From contig JBEKCC010000005.1 in NCBI GenBank assembly GCA_050015095.1, positions 67,695-131,694 of the forward strand: a DNA stretch of 64,000 bases, in the 5' to 3' direction. This stretch comes from MVRE01 sp015660965 (GTDB lineage Archaea; Halobacteriota; Methanomicrobia; Methanomicrobiales; Methanospirillaceae). This document shows, in pieces, positions 1 to 8,943 of this stretch; position 1 is the stretch's first letter; every line of letters begins with the position of its first letter. The notes under the pieces are model-generated. The model was not told where the DNA came from and ran no database searches. It worked only from the letters and a program-made list of their open reading frames with translations. The translations under genes and the position numbers were made by a program.

Positions 1-2
1 TG

Positions 3-557
3 TTAATAGAACTTCACCAAAATAAAAAAGTCCAAGCTGTTTTAGGACTTTGCTTTGGTGTCATTTTTGGGTTCCTCCTTCAAAAATCTGGATTGACAAA
101 TTACAATGTAATTGTTGGACAATTGCTTCTAACGGATTTCACGGTCATCAAAACGATGCTATCCGCAGTTATTATAGGTATGATCGGTTTTCACTTGTTA
201 AAAAAGACTGGTCTTGTGAAATCACATATTGCAATCGGTTCACTTGGTTCAAACCTTATTGGAGGCCTTATTTTTGGATGTGGTTTTGCCTTATTAGGAT
301 ACGGTCCTGAATCCGTCTCTGGAGCAATAGGCCAAGGTGCACTTGATGCTCTTTTTGGAGGATTTATTGGTATATTGATCGGTGCAGGGCTTTTCGCAAA
401 ATTCTATTCGGTTCTTAATGATAGAGTGTTACACTGTGGTGAATTTTCAAATAAATCCATTCCGCAGTTGCTGAACATTAACGAATGGTGTGTCGTGATA
501 CCATTCTCAATTCTTTCGGTTGGATTTTTCCTAGTGCTAGAATACTATGGTTTATAA
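3..557 (+). CDS. YeeE/YedE family sulfur-compound transport protein (5' partial)
   Basis: This is the C-terminal part of a YeeE/YedE (DUF395) inner-membrane protein, a family that moves thiosulfate or other sulfur species across the membrane. The frame is open to the left edge of the window, so the true start lies outside. A TTG at 93 is only an internal codon: the residues before it (a hydrophobic stretch ending FGFLLQKSGL) are typical of the family. Family-like segments follow (GQLLLTDFTVIKTML near the front, then a Gly-rich helix with GCGFALLGYGP and GALFGG-like repeats). About four to five membrane helices are visible and the chain ends in a hydrophobic helix. The substrate cannot be read from the sequence. 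Confidence is high for the family and low for the cargo. Confidence 0.8.
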   Translation, partial: LIELHQNKKVQAVLGLCFGVIFGFLLQKSGLTNYNVIVGQLLLTDFTVIKTMLSAVIIGMIGFHLLKKTGLVKSHIAIGSLGSNLIGGLIFGCGFALLGYGPESVSGAIGQGALDALFGGFIGILIGAGLFAKFYSVLNDRVLHCGEFSNKSIPQLLNINEWCVVIPFSILSVGFFLVLEYYGL

Positions 558-723
558 AAGTTCAAATTACAATTTTTCTATCTTTCAAGCGTTTAATCAT
601 GAATAATGGATAATTTTCAGGAGGAATAAATCGAGTACATTGAATCTTGAGACAAAATATTAATTAATGCATATAAATTAGCATAGACATTAATAAAATG
701 AAAGAAAATTTGCATTCATCTGA

Positions 724-736
724 TAAATATTTAAAA
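724..736 (+). promoter_or_regulatory. Putative TATA box for the PAS sensor gene
   Basis: An AT-rich TATA-like element (taaatatttaaaa) lies about 23-35 bases before the ATG at 759. That spacing would place transcription start at or very near the ATG, so a leaderless or short-leader mRNA is likely. The rest of the 558-758 gap is AT-rich and holds an isolated Shine-Dalgarno-like GGAGG (about 621) with no convincing reading frame behind it. Confidence 0.45.
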
Positions 737-758
737 AAGTGTTGAGGATTGAGATTCA

Positions 759-1745
759 ATGGTGAATAAATCTCTACCGATCACGCGGGATGAGAGTATC
801 CCTGATATGTGGTTATTTATCATCGTAAATACTCTAATCCTGGCGATCATTGTTAATATATTTGGGGTTTCTCTTGGGATTGTTGAAGTTACGGCAGGAC
901 TATTTTTACTCCCTGTCGTTATCGCCGCTTACTGGTATCCAACTAAAGGGATGTTGTTTTCATTTTTTGTATCTGCTGTTTATGTAGTCATCATTTATTT
1001 TTTCACTAACGGATCTCCTCCAGCTCTTGTAACGGCTGTGTTCAAGTGTGTTATTATAGTTGGGGTTGCCGCTGTTGTTTCAAGTCTTGCCCAAAACATG
1101 CAAAAGAGTGAGGCGAAATATCGGGGCATATTTAGTAGCTCTGAGGCGGGTACTGGTCTTATAAATACTAAAGATCTAAAAATTTTAGAAGTAAACCAAC
1201 GATTTACCGAAATTTTAGACTATACACCAGAAGAAATAACTAAGATATCTTTTTCAGATCTTTGGGTAGAATCCTCAAAACGGAACTTATTTTTTACACT
1301 TCTCAATAACGATGCAAGTATTGAAAGTTTTGAGACGCAATTCTATGCAAAAACAAGGGAAGTTCGATGGGTTTTACTTGCAGCAGGTATTCTACCTGAT
1401 AATCAGTTTGTCTGCACGATGGTTAATATCACTGATCGCAAACAATTGGAAGGGGCACAGCGTCAAGCTCTAGAACAGATAGATAAAAACATCGAACAGT
1501 TAGCCATTCTAGGCGATCATATCAGAAACCCGCTTGCAGTGATTATCGGACTTACCTGTATGCTAGCTGAAGATATTGCCAACAAAGTTCTATTCCAAGC
1601 ACGTGAGATCGATCGGATTATTACACAACTTGATATGGGATGGATAGAATCTGAAAAAGTGAGGAATATTATCAAGAGATATTATGGCATCGGTGAAGAG
1701 GAGGCGGTTGATCCAAAGAATCCGATAAAAGGATCTGAAAAATAA
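759..1745 (+). CDS. Membrane-anchored PAS sensor protein with H-box-like segment, no ATPase domain
   Basis: A 328-residue signalling protein. Residues about 17-112 form four hydrophobic membrane helices. Residues about 116-235 form a PAS domain (KYRGIFSSSEAGTGLI, then the usual closing VNITDRKQLE). A helical segment around residues 250-265 contains GDHIRNPLAVIIGL, which resembles a HisKA H-box, but the chain ends without the N, G1 and G2 boxes of a HATPase domain. Such kinase stubs are common in Methanomicrobiales and may act as sensors or dimerisation partners for full kinases; that role is an inference. It stands alone, 200 bases after the YeeE gene and convergent with uvrB. The ATG at 759 fits the upstream TATA box. 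Confidence 0.75.
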   Translation: MVNKSLPITRDESIPDMWLFIIVNTLILAIIVNIFGVSLGIVEVTAGLFLLPVVIAAYWYPTKGMLFSFFVSAVYVVIIYFFTNGSPPALVTAVFKCVIIVGVAAVVSSLAQNMQKSEAKYRGIFSSSEAGTGLINTKDLKILEVNQRFTEILDYTPEEITKISFSDLWVESSKRNLFFTLLNNDASIESFETQFYAKTREVRWVLLAAGILPDNQFVCTMVNITDRKQLEGAQRQALEQIDKNIEQLAILGDHIRNPLAVIIGLTCMLAEDIANKVLFQAREIDRIITQLDMGWIESEKVRNIIKRYYGIGEEEAVDPKNPIKGSEK

Positions 1746-1789
1746 TTATTTCTTGAACGGGTTTTTCATTTTTTAAAAAATTAATATAA

Positions 1790-3742
1790 TTATCGGTGAG
1801 CACCCGCTAATCTCTCGTTTAATTTTTTAATCTGATCTCGTAATGCAATCGCTTTTTCAAAATCAAGCTGTTCAGCTGCATCACGCATTCGTTTTTCAAG
1901 TTCGATAATAACATTGGGGATTTCAGTTTTAGGTACGTGCTTAGTATCCTTTATATCGACCTCCTTTTCTTTGATTGGTTTTTTGATTGTTTGTGGGATG
2001 ATATTGTGCTCTTTATTATACGCGATTTGCATCTCACGCCGGCGTTTGGTCTCAGCAATTGCTTTTTTCATTGAATCGGTAATAGCGTCTCCATAAAGTA
2101 CCACTTTTGAGTTTACATTGCGTGCCGCCCTACCAATGATCTGAACGAGACTCCGTGCATCCCTTAAAAAGCCTTCTTTGTCTGCATCAAGAATACCAAT
2201 AAACCCGACTTCAGGTATGTCAAGGCCTTCCCGGAGCAAATTAATACCAACCAGAACATCAAACTTGCCTAGACGAAGCTCTCGAATAATTTCTGTGCGA
2301 TCGAGTGTTTCAATCTCTGAATGGAGATATCGTGTTCTGATTCCTCGATCTGAGAGAAATTCAGCAAGTTCTTCCGCCAGTTTTTTTGTCAGTGTCGTTA
2401 CAAGGGCTCTATCACCCCGATTAATTGCGATTTTAACTTCGTGAATTACATTATCAGTCTGCCCATCAATTGGACGAACTTCGACAGCTGGATCAACCAA
2501 CCCAGTTGGCCGTATGATCTGTTCGACAACTTGTGCTGACTTGCGAATCTCGTAATCACCTGGAGTTGCAGAGACAAATATTACTTGCTGCATATATTGC
2601 TCGAATTCATGAAACTTTAAGGGCCGGTTATCATAGGCGCTGGGGAGACGGAAACCATAATCAACAAGCGCTTTTTTCCGCGAATGGTCACCATTATACA
2701 TACCATGCAATTGAGGTATGGCTTGATGGCTCTCATCGATAATAAGAAGAAAATTTTTTGGAAAGTAATCGAGAAGACAGTAAGGTTTCTCCCCTTGTCG
2801 ACGCTCGTCAAAATGGCGTGAATAGTTCTCAATCCCTTTGCAAGAACCTGTCTCCTCAATCATTTCAAGGTCATATTTCGTTCTTTGTTCAAGTCTATGA
2901 GCCTCGATCATCCCCAGTGTAGGTGATATCTCATCAAGTTCGGCCCTTATTGATCGGATAGCTTCCTTTCTCGCACTTTCTGGTGTTACAAAATGCCTTG
3001 CAGGATAGATATGAAAATACTTCAATTCTTCAATTTTAGCTCCAGTATTTTTGTCAACTTCACGGATTCGTTCGATCTCATTTCCAAACATCTCAATCCG
3101 AATAATGTCATTAAAATATCCGGGGACGAGGTCAATCGTATCACCTTTGACTCGAAACCTACCGGGCATTAGTTCTATATCGTTGCGATTGAATTGGATA
3201 TCGAGTAATCGGCTCATAATTTCATTGCGAGAAATTTTTTGCCCGACGGTCAACTCGAATCCCATATTTCGAAAATTTTCAGGATTACCAAGCCCAAATA
3301 TACAAGAAACTGATGCAACAACAATTGTATCGTTACGGTGAGAGAGAGATGCTGTTGTTGAAAGACGTAACATCTCGATTTTAGGGTTTATTGAGGAATC
3401 TTTTTCGATATACTGATCTTTTGATGGGATGTAGGATTCAGGTTGGTAATAATCATAGTAAGAAACAAAGTATTCTACCCGATTTTCAGGGAAAAAATCA
3501 CAGAATTCTTGGTAGAGTTGGGCAGCAAGTGTTTTGTTGTGAGCAAGTACAAGGGTTGGTTTTTGGATAGCTTCTATGACATTCGCCATCGTGAATGTTT
3601 TACCTGATCCTGTAACTCCTAATAACGTTTGATATTGTTCGCCGTTTTCTATCCCTTCGATTAATTTTTTGATTGCTGCTGGCTGGGAGCCAGCCGGGAG
3701 AAACGATGTATGCAACTTAAATTCATTCACAGTTGAGTTCAT
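1790..3742 (-). CDS. uvrB: UvrABC system protein B (excision nuclease helicase subunit)
   Basis: UvrB is the damage-verifying helicase-like subunit of bacterial-type nucleotide excision repair and is loaded by UvrA2 before UvrC cuts. The 650 residues are normal family length. Visible are the Walker A motif GVTGSGKTFTMANVIEA near residue 42, the beta-hairpin region with SYYDYYQPESYIPS, the DEAD-like IIDESH, helicase motifs V/VI (GINLLREGLDIPEV, QIIGRAARN), and a C-terminal UVR coiled coil (ELEKRMRDAAEQLDFEKAI) that contacts UvrC. It is the last gene of a minus-strand uvrA-uvrC-uvrB cluster, 37 bases after uvrC. Methanogens commonly carry this bacterial-type system, which is thought to be horizontally acquired. 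Very confident. Confidence 0.97.
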   Translation of the reverse strand: MNSTVNEFKLHTSFLPAGSQPAAIKKLIEGIENGEQYQTLLGVTGSGKTFTMANVIEAIQKPTLVLAHNKTLAAQLYQEFCDFFPENRVEYFVSYYDYYQPESYIPSKDQYIEKDSSINPKIEMLRLSTTASLSHRNDTIVVASVSCIFGLGNPENFRNMGFELTVGQKISRNEIMSRLLDIQFNRNDIELMPGRFRVKGDTIDLVPGYFNDIIRIEMFGNEIERIREVDKNTGAKIEELKYFHIYPARHFVTPESARKEAIRSIRAELDEISPTLGMIEAHRLEQRTKYDLEMIEETGSCKGIENYSRHFDERRQGEKPYCLLDYFPKNFLLIIDESHQAIPQLHGMYNGDHSRKKALVDYGFRLPSAYDNRPLKFHEFEQYMQQVIFVSATPGDYEIRKSAQVVEQIIRPTGLVDPAVEVRPIDGQTDNVIHEVKIAINRGDRALVTTLTKKLAEELAEFLSDRGIRTRYLHSEIETLDRTEIIRELRLGKFDVLVGINLLREGLDIPEVGFIGILDADKEGFLRDARSLVQIIGRAARNVNSKVVLYGDAITDSMKKAIAETKRRREMQIAYNKEHNIIPQTIKKPIKEKEVDIKDTKHVPKTEIPNVIIELEKRMRDAAEQLDFEKAIALRDQIKKLNERLAGAHR

Positions 3743-3779
3743 TCTGCTGAGATGCTTATAAGATCTGAAATTTCATAGG

Positions 3780-5333
3780 TTAATCTCCAACTATCTTTTT
3801 CCTCCGCAACACTCGGTGGTATTTGATCGCAAAACGATGTGCTTCGTCGCGGATCTGTTGAATATATTTCAGTGCAACTCCTTTGCGGTCGAGAAGTCGA
3901 GGTAGCATTTCATTCGGTAGATATACTTCCTCTTCCTTCTTAGCAATCGCGATAACAGGTAAATGAACATTAAGATTCTTGATTGCTTTGAGTGCAGATC
4001 TAAGCTGCCCCTTTCCACCATCAATTATGACTAAATCTGGTAATTGAGATCCTTCGTCTATAAGTCTGCGATAGCGACGCGTAACTACCTCACCAATAGA
4101 CGCAACGTCATCAATCCCTTCAACTGATTTAATTCGGAAACGACGGTAATTTTTCTTATTTGGAATTCCATTCCGGAATTGTACCATAGAACCAACCATA
4201 GAGGTGCCCGAGATATGAGAGATATCAAAACATTCGATTATTGAAGGAGGAGTGGGAAGTCCAAGGGCGTTTTGAAGCTCATTGACTTTAACTTTATCAT
4301 GTAAATAGGTGTGGCTAATATTCTTGTTTACCAAATCGAGAAGTTTCTTCTTCTCTCCGATTTTTGGTATAGTTATTTGTACAACTGCACCTTTTTGTTG
4401 AGTGAGAAATTCCGAAAGGGCAGAATCAATATCATGCGGTAGAATCAATTCAGTCGGAGGTATGTGATCTGAATAGTATTGAACGAGAAATTCATCAAAA
4501 ACATCCTCGTGATTTTCAAAAGAGTATTCTTGCTTTCCGGTTAGCAGACCTTTCTCAACTGAAAAGACCATGAGAAAGACAGTGCCATCCGCCACAGTAT
4601 AAGAGATTATATCTTGATTTGTCTGCCTTGGGCGTTCGACATGCTGACGTTCTGATAGCCGTTCAACCGCAGTAATTTGATCACGAATCGTGAGAGCTTT
4701 CTCAAATTCTTGTCGGGCTGACATCTCCGCCATTTCATTTTTTAAAGATTTAAGCAATTCGTTACCCTTTCCTTTAAGGAGGGCAGTTGCTTTTTCCACC
4801 TGTTTGTAGTATTCATCTGAACTGATTTTGCCAATGCATGGAGCACTGCAAGAATGCATATGGTAACGTAAACATGCCCACTTTGGTAGTCTCTTGCACG
4901 ATCGAAGGCAGAAGATTTTCTTTACTACTCGTAATACCTGATCTCGTTGGGTGGCAGAAACGAAAGGACCAAAATATGTTGCATTTAATTTGGTGTGTCG
5001 TGCAATCCCAATCCGTGGATATTCTTCATTTGATAATTCAATGTATGCAAACCGTTTCGCATCCTTAAGATCAATGTTATATCGCGGTTGATGTTTCTTT
5101 ATCAGGTTGTTTTCGAGAAGGAGCGCTTCAACCTCACTATTGGTAACGACATAATCTAAAGATGCAATGCGGGCGATTAGGTTCTGAGTCTTCGAATCAT
5201 GATCTGTTTTTTGAAAATAACTGGTAATTCGTTTTTTTAGATCCTTCGCCTTTCCGATATAGATGATCGTTCCAGTTGCATCACTGAAAAGGTAGCAGCC
5301 AGGAGCATGGGGGAGACTGTTAAGATCGATCAT
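3780..5333 (-). CDS. uvrC: UvrABC system protein C, short form without C-terminal HhH domain
   Basis: UvrC makes the dual incision in nucleotide excision repair. The N-terminus carries the GIY-YIG nuclease (PGCYLFSDATGTIIYIGKAK, residues about 11-30), followed by a Cys cluster (CLRSCKR...CLRYHMHSCSAPC), a UVR motif around residues 195-225 that binds UvrB, and the RNase H-like UvrC domain with ECFDISHISGT and the conserved DLVIIDGGKGQL. The protein ends at HRFAIKYHRVLRRK, just where most bacterial UvrC proteins continue into a helix-hairpin-helix pair, so the HhH domain is absent. At 517 residues it is shorter than the usual roughly 600. Its ATG overlaps the uvrA stop by 4 bases, so translation is coupled to uvrA. 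Confidence 0.96.
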   Translation of the reverse strand: MIDLNSLPHAPGCYLFSDATGTIIYIGKAKDLKKRITSYFQKTDHDSKTQNLIARIASLDYVVTNSEVEALLLENNLIKKHQPRYNIDLKDAKRFAYIELSNEEYPRIGIARHTKLNATYFGPFVSATQRDQVLRVVKKIFCLRSCKRLPKWACLRYHMHSCSAPCIGKISSDEYYKQVEKATALLKGKGNELLKSLKNEMAEMSARQEFEKALTIRDQITAVERLSERQHVERPRQTNQDIISYTVADGTVFLMVFSVEKGLLTGKQEYSFENHEDVFDEFLVQYYSDHIPPTELILPHDIDSALSEFLTQQKGAVVQITIPKIGEKKKLLDLVNKNISHTYLHDKVKVNELQNALGLPTPPSIIECFDISHISGTSMVGSMVQFRNGIPNKKNYRRFRIKSVEGIDDVASIGEVVTRRYRRLIDEGSQLPDLVIIDGGKGQLRSALKAIKNLNVHLPVIAIAKKEEEVYLPNEMLPRLLDRKGVALKYIQQIRDEAHRFAIKYHRVLRRKKIVGD

Positions 5334-8137
5334 GAACGCTGTAACATTTGTTTCAGGAACTGGCTTGTATAACTCTTCATATTCTCGACCACTTCTTCAG
5401 GACTACCAATGGCCACAATTTCACCACCGGCATCTCCACCTTCAGGTCCTATGTCAATAATGTAGTCAGCTGATTTGATCACATCGAGATTATGCTCGAT
5501 CACAACAACTGTGTTTCCCTTTGCAACTAGATCATCAAGAACCTTGATCAGTTTCTTGGTATCATCGAAATGGAGACCCGTAGTCGGTTCGTCAAGTAAA
5601 TAGAGCGTCTTACCTGTCGCCCGTTTGGCAAGTTCCCTTGTCAGTTTAATTCGTTGCGCCTCTCCACCAGAGAGTGTTGTCGCACTCTGCCCGAGTTTGA
5701 TGTAATCAAGACCAACACGTGTGAGCAATTCAAGCTTACTTCGAATTGATGGGATATTTTCAAAGAGAGTAAGAGCTTCCTCAACACTCATGTCAAGAAC
5801 ATTGGCAATGGACTTCCCTTTATACTTCACCTCAAGGGTTTCTCGGTTGTATCGTTTTCCCTTACATTCCTCACACTCGATATAGACATCAGGAAGGAAG
5901 TTCATCTCAATCCGGATCAGTCCATCACCCTCGCAAGCTTCACACCGTCCACCACGTAAATTAAACGAGAACCGACCCGGTTTGTATCCCCGCATTTTTG
6001 CTTCTTTGGTTTCCGCAAAAATTTTACGGATATCATCAAAAACTTTGGTGTATGTCGCTGGATTGCTACGTGGTGTCCTTCCAATTGGTGATTGATCAAT
6101 TACAATTACTTTATCAATTACCGAATCGGTGACAATATCGTCATGAACACCGGGGAGATCTCGTGAATCATGAAGTCTTTTCATCATTCCCTTGTAAAGA
6201 GTCTCATACACGAGAGTAGACTTCCCACTTCCAGATACCCCAGTTACTAGCGTGAGTAAGCCGATCGGAAATTTTACATCGATATTCTTTAAATTGTTCT
6301 CTTTACAGCCAAAAACTGTGATAAAACGGTCGCTTACCCTTCGTTTTTTCGGAACATCTATTTTTTTAATTCCTGCAAGATATTGCCCAGTCAGAGAATG
6401 CTTATTCTGTATGATTTGTTTCGGTGTTCCTTCTGCGACTACATCTCCACCGTGGAGACCAGCTCCTGGCCCCATATCGATTACGTGGTCGGCGGACCGT
6501 ATCATATCCTCGTCATGTTCGACAACAATTAAAGTATTACCTAGATCACGGAGGGTACGTAACGTGTCAATTAATTTCTTGTTATCTCGCTGATGAAGAC
6601 CGATTGAAGGTTCGTCGAGAACATAGAGCACCCCCATAAGGTTAGAACCGATTTGGGTTGCTAAACGAATTCGTTGCGCTTCCCCACCAGAAAGTGTTCC
6701 AGCATTACGTGAAAGTGTGAGGTAACCGAGTCCGACTTTCTCTAAAAAGTCCAATCGGCTACGGATCTCTTTGATCACTTGTCGTGCGATCTCCTCCTCT
6801 TTTGGTGATAAGGGTAGTCTTGAAAAGAATTGCCGACACGAGCTTACTGATAGATCGGTTACATCGATAATGGATTTGTCATCAATTCTCACAGCAAGTA
6901 CTTTCTTTTTTAACCGTTTTCCCTTGCACGTCGGGCAATCAAATACTCTCATGAAGCTCTCAAGCTCACGTTTCCGATACTCAGATTGAGTTTGGGAATA
7001 AAGCCGAGCTGCTTGGGGGAGAAGCCCTTCCCATGACCCAACATGTGACCATTGAGCGTCGCCGTTTTTCATGCTCATAGAAAATCGCATCCGGTCTGTT
7101 GACCCAAACATTAGGGCATTATATTGCGTTTCTGTTAGATCCTTAATCGGGGTAAGAGCATCAAATCCGTAGTGTTGGGCGACAGTTCCAAGATATTGAC
7201 CACGGAACCCATCCATAGGATTTCGATAGAGAGCGATCGCACCATCAGCAATACATTTACGTTTATTGGGAATTATGAGGTCGGGGTCGAACTCCATTTT
7301 GACACCAAGACCATGACAGTCTTCGCAGGCACCGAATGGGCTGTTAAACGAAAACATCCTGGGTTGAAGTTCCTCAAAAGCCATTCCACAAACGGGACAT
7401 GCGAGAAGCGAAGAGTACGTAGCCTCTTTACCTCCTTCATCTACAATAAGAATAAGGCCTTCTGATTTTTTCAGTGCGTTTTCAACGGCTTCAGTAAGAC
7501 GTGAACGATCAGCGGTCTCACATCGATCGATAACAATTTCGATATCCTGTTTTTTATAACGTTCGAGATTAATTTCTTCATCAGTACGGATTATTTCCTT
7601 GTTGACCCGAACCCGTGCATATCCTTCCTTGTTCAGATCTCGAAGGAGCTGCTGGTAAGTACCCTTTTTTTGTCTGACGATAGGAGACAATACCGTGACC
7701 ATACCGGAATGTTCTGCAGCAATTTGGTCGGAGATTTTATCAGGTGTCTGAGCGGCAATCGGGATGTTATGGTCAGGACAGTGAGGGATCCCGATGCGAG
7801 CAAAGAGAAGTCGAAGGTAATCATAAATCTCAGTCGTGGTACCGACTGTACTGCGGGGATTTTTACTTGTTGTTTTTTGTTCGATTGAAATTGCAGGTGA
7901 AAGTCCTTCGATACTGTCAACATCAGGCTTCTGCATTAGACCTAAAAATTGCCTTGCGTACGTAGAGAGAGATTCGACATATCGACGTTGTCCTTCCGCA
8001 TACAGGGTGTCAAAAGCAAGTGTAGATTTCCCAGATCCTGATACCCCGGTTATAACTACGAGTTTGTCCCGCGGTATTTCAACATTGATATTTTTTAGAT
8101 TATGTTGGCGTGCGCCTTTGATTTTGATATTTTTCAT
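5330..8137 (-). CDS. uvrA: UvrABC system protein A (damage-sensing ABC ATPase)
   Basis: UvrA is the dimeric ABC-type ATPase that finds bulky DNA lesions and delivers UvrB. The 935 residues match the family. The first Walker A is GVSGSGKSTLAFDTL (about residues 31-45) and the second is GVSGSGKSTLVYETLYKG. Two signature loops (SRNAGTLSGGEAQRIRLA and GQSATTLSGGEAQRIKL), two Walker B segments (LYVLDEPSIGLHQRD, LYLLDEPTTGLHFDD) and zinc-binding CPVC...CEDC and CEAC...CEEC pairs are visible. It is the first gene of the uvrA-uvrC-uvrB operon; the divergent 8138-8318 gap should contain its promoter. No truncation or damage is seen. Confidence 0.98.
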   Translation of the reverse strand: MKNIKIKGARQHNLKNINVEIPRDKLVVITGVSGSGKSTLAFDTLYAEGQRRYVESLSTYARQFLGLMQKPDVDSIEGLSPAISIEQKTTSKNPRSTVGTTTEIYDYLRLLFARIGIPHCPDHNIPIAAQTPDKISDQIAAEHSGMVTVLSPIVRQKKGTYQQLLRDLNKEGYARVRVNKEIIRTDEEINLERYKKQDIEIVIDRCETADRSRLTEAVENALKKSEGLILIVDEGGKEATYSSLLACPVCGMAFEELQPRMFSFNSPFGACEDCHGLGVKMEFDPDLIIPNKRKCIADGAIALYRNPMDGFRGQYLGTVAQHYGFDALTPIKDLTETQYNALMFGSTDRMRFSMSMKNGDAQWSHVGSWEGLLPQAARLYSQTQSEYRKRELESFMRVFDCPTCKGKRLKKKVLAVRIDDKSIIDVTDLSVSSCRQFFSRLPLSPKEEEIARQVIKEIRSRLDFLEKVGLGYLTLSRNAGTLSGGEAQRIRLATQIGSNLMGVLYVLDEPSIGLHQRDNKKLIDTLRTLRDLGNTLIVVEHDEDMIRSADHVIDMGPGAGLHGGDVVAEGTPKQIIQNKHSLTGQYLAGIKKIDVPKKRRVSDRFITVFGCKENNLKNIDVKFPIGLLTLVTGVSGSGKSTLVYETLYKGMMKRLHDSRDLPGVHDDIVTDSVIDKVIVIDQSPIGRTPRSNPATYTKVFDDIRKIFAETKEAKMRGYKPGRFSFNLRGGRCEACEGDGLIRIEMNFLPDVYIECEECKGKRYNRETLEVKYKGKSIANVLDMSVEEALTLFENIPSIRSKLELLTRVGLDYIKLGQSATTLSGGEAQRIKLTRELAKRATGKTLYLLDEPTTGLHFDDTKKLIKVLDDLVAKGNTVVVIEHNLDVIKSADYIIDIGPEGGDAGGEIVAIGSPEEVVENMKSYTSQFLKQMLQRS

Positions 8138-8318
8138 GTTAATGTGCAGTACCTTTCAGTTGCGGATATTAAAGAGATTTATTTTGGGGCATGAAAGTGA
8201 AAGCAACTATTACATTCCGACCAAGCGACTTTAAGTAGGACTATTTATTCGAACATGCGAATCTGTAGATCTAAATACTTCCTAATTTCTAATTTAAGAA
8301 CAGTTGGGAGGTAATTCC

Positions 8319-8504
8319 ATGCCGGTTGTTATTCTAAAAATGAAAAAAGGGTGGTCAACGGAACAGAAACGCAGAATTGTTAGAGAGTTTACCAATACGC
8401 TTGTAAAAACACTTGGTATAGAACCCGAGTTGGTCAATATTATGATCGATGAACATGAACTTGAGAATATCGGGAAAGCGGGTAAACTCCGATCTGATAA
8501 ATGA
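8319..8504 (+). CDS. 4-oxalocrotonate tautomerase family protein
   Basis: A 61-residue tautomerase-superfamily protein. Enzymes of this family use the free amino-terminal proline as catalytic base after Met removal, and the chain starting at the ATG at 8319 begins Met-Pro (MPVVILKMKKGW), exactly as needed. A Shine-Dalgarno GGGAGGT lies at 8306-8312 with good spacing; an upstream TTG at 8304 would bury the proline and is rejected. The helix RRIVREFTNTLVKTLGI and strand VNIMIDEH match the compact beta-alpha-beta fold. The physiological substrate in methanogens is unknown. It starts about 180 bases from uvrA on the opposite strand and is followed 29 bases later by a HEAT-repeat gene. Confidence 0.85.
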   Translation: MPVVILKMKKGWSTEQKRRIVREFTNTLVKTLGIEPELVNIMIDEHELENIGKAGKLRSDK

Positions 8505-8533
8505 CAACTTAACTTAATCATTGTCATGATGCG

Positions 8534-8893
8534 ATGATAATGCAAGATCTTGATCCCTCATCTTCAGACGAAAAAAATTCGGAAAGAGATGATAGCGTTG
8601 AGGATCGGTTTAACTATTACATCAGAAATCTTTCAGATGAAAATCCGGGAAAGCGGTGGAAAGCTGCTGATTCCCTTGGAAGGTTAGGTGATCCTCGAGC
8701 GGTTGAACCACTCATAGATGCTCTTAGTGATGATGATCGTCGGGTAAGGGTAAAAGTCATATGGGCATTGGGCTCAATTGGTGATGTTCGAGCACTTGCT
8801 CCCCTTCAGCAATTGTATCGAATTGAGGCAGACGATAACCGAGAAATTATTGAAGAAGCACTAGCTGAAATTAAACGTCAAATGATCAAATGA
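8534..8893 (+). CDS. Small HEAT-repeat (PBS-lyase-like) protein
   Basis: A 119-residue acidic protein. After a charged N-terminus, residues about 35-110 carry two to three PBS-lyase-type HEAT repeats (RWKAADSLGRLGDPRAVEPL, RVRVKVIWALGSIGDVRALAPL). HEAT repeats form helical scaffolds for protein-protein contact; the target is unknown. There are two possible starts, ATG at 8534 and ATG at 8540, which differ by two residues. It relates in repeat type to the two larger HEAT proteins at 10124-12068 but has no membrane segment. The following 50 bases separate it from a convergent deacetylase-like gene. Confidence 0.75.
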   Translation: MIMQDLDPSSSDEKNSERDDSVEDRFNYYIRNLSDENPGKRWKAADSLGRLGDPRAVEPLIDALSDDDRRVRVKVIWALGSIGDVRALAPLQQLYRIEADDNREIIEEALAEIKRQMIK

Positions 8894-8943
8894 AAAAACA
8901 TTTACCAATATGGAAGTTGATATTTCCTTTTCTTCAAAAAGAT

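Noticed and set aside
50..310. Out-of-frame 86-codon frame at the left edge
   Set aside because: It runs through the YeeE-like gene in another frame and has a Trp/Arg/Cys-rich, non-protein-like composition.
603..670. Short peptide after the GGAGG near 621
   Set aside because: Frames are only 5-8 codons with stops; no evidence of translation.
5917..8234. Many open frames antisense to uvrA
   Set aside because: Shadows of a long conserved coding gene; no motifs.
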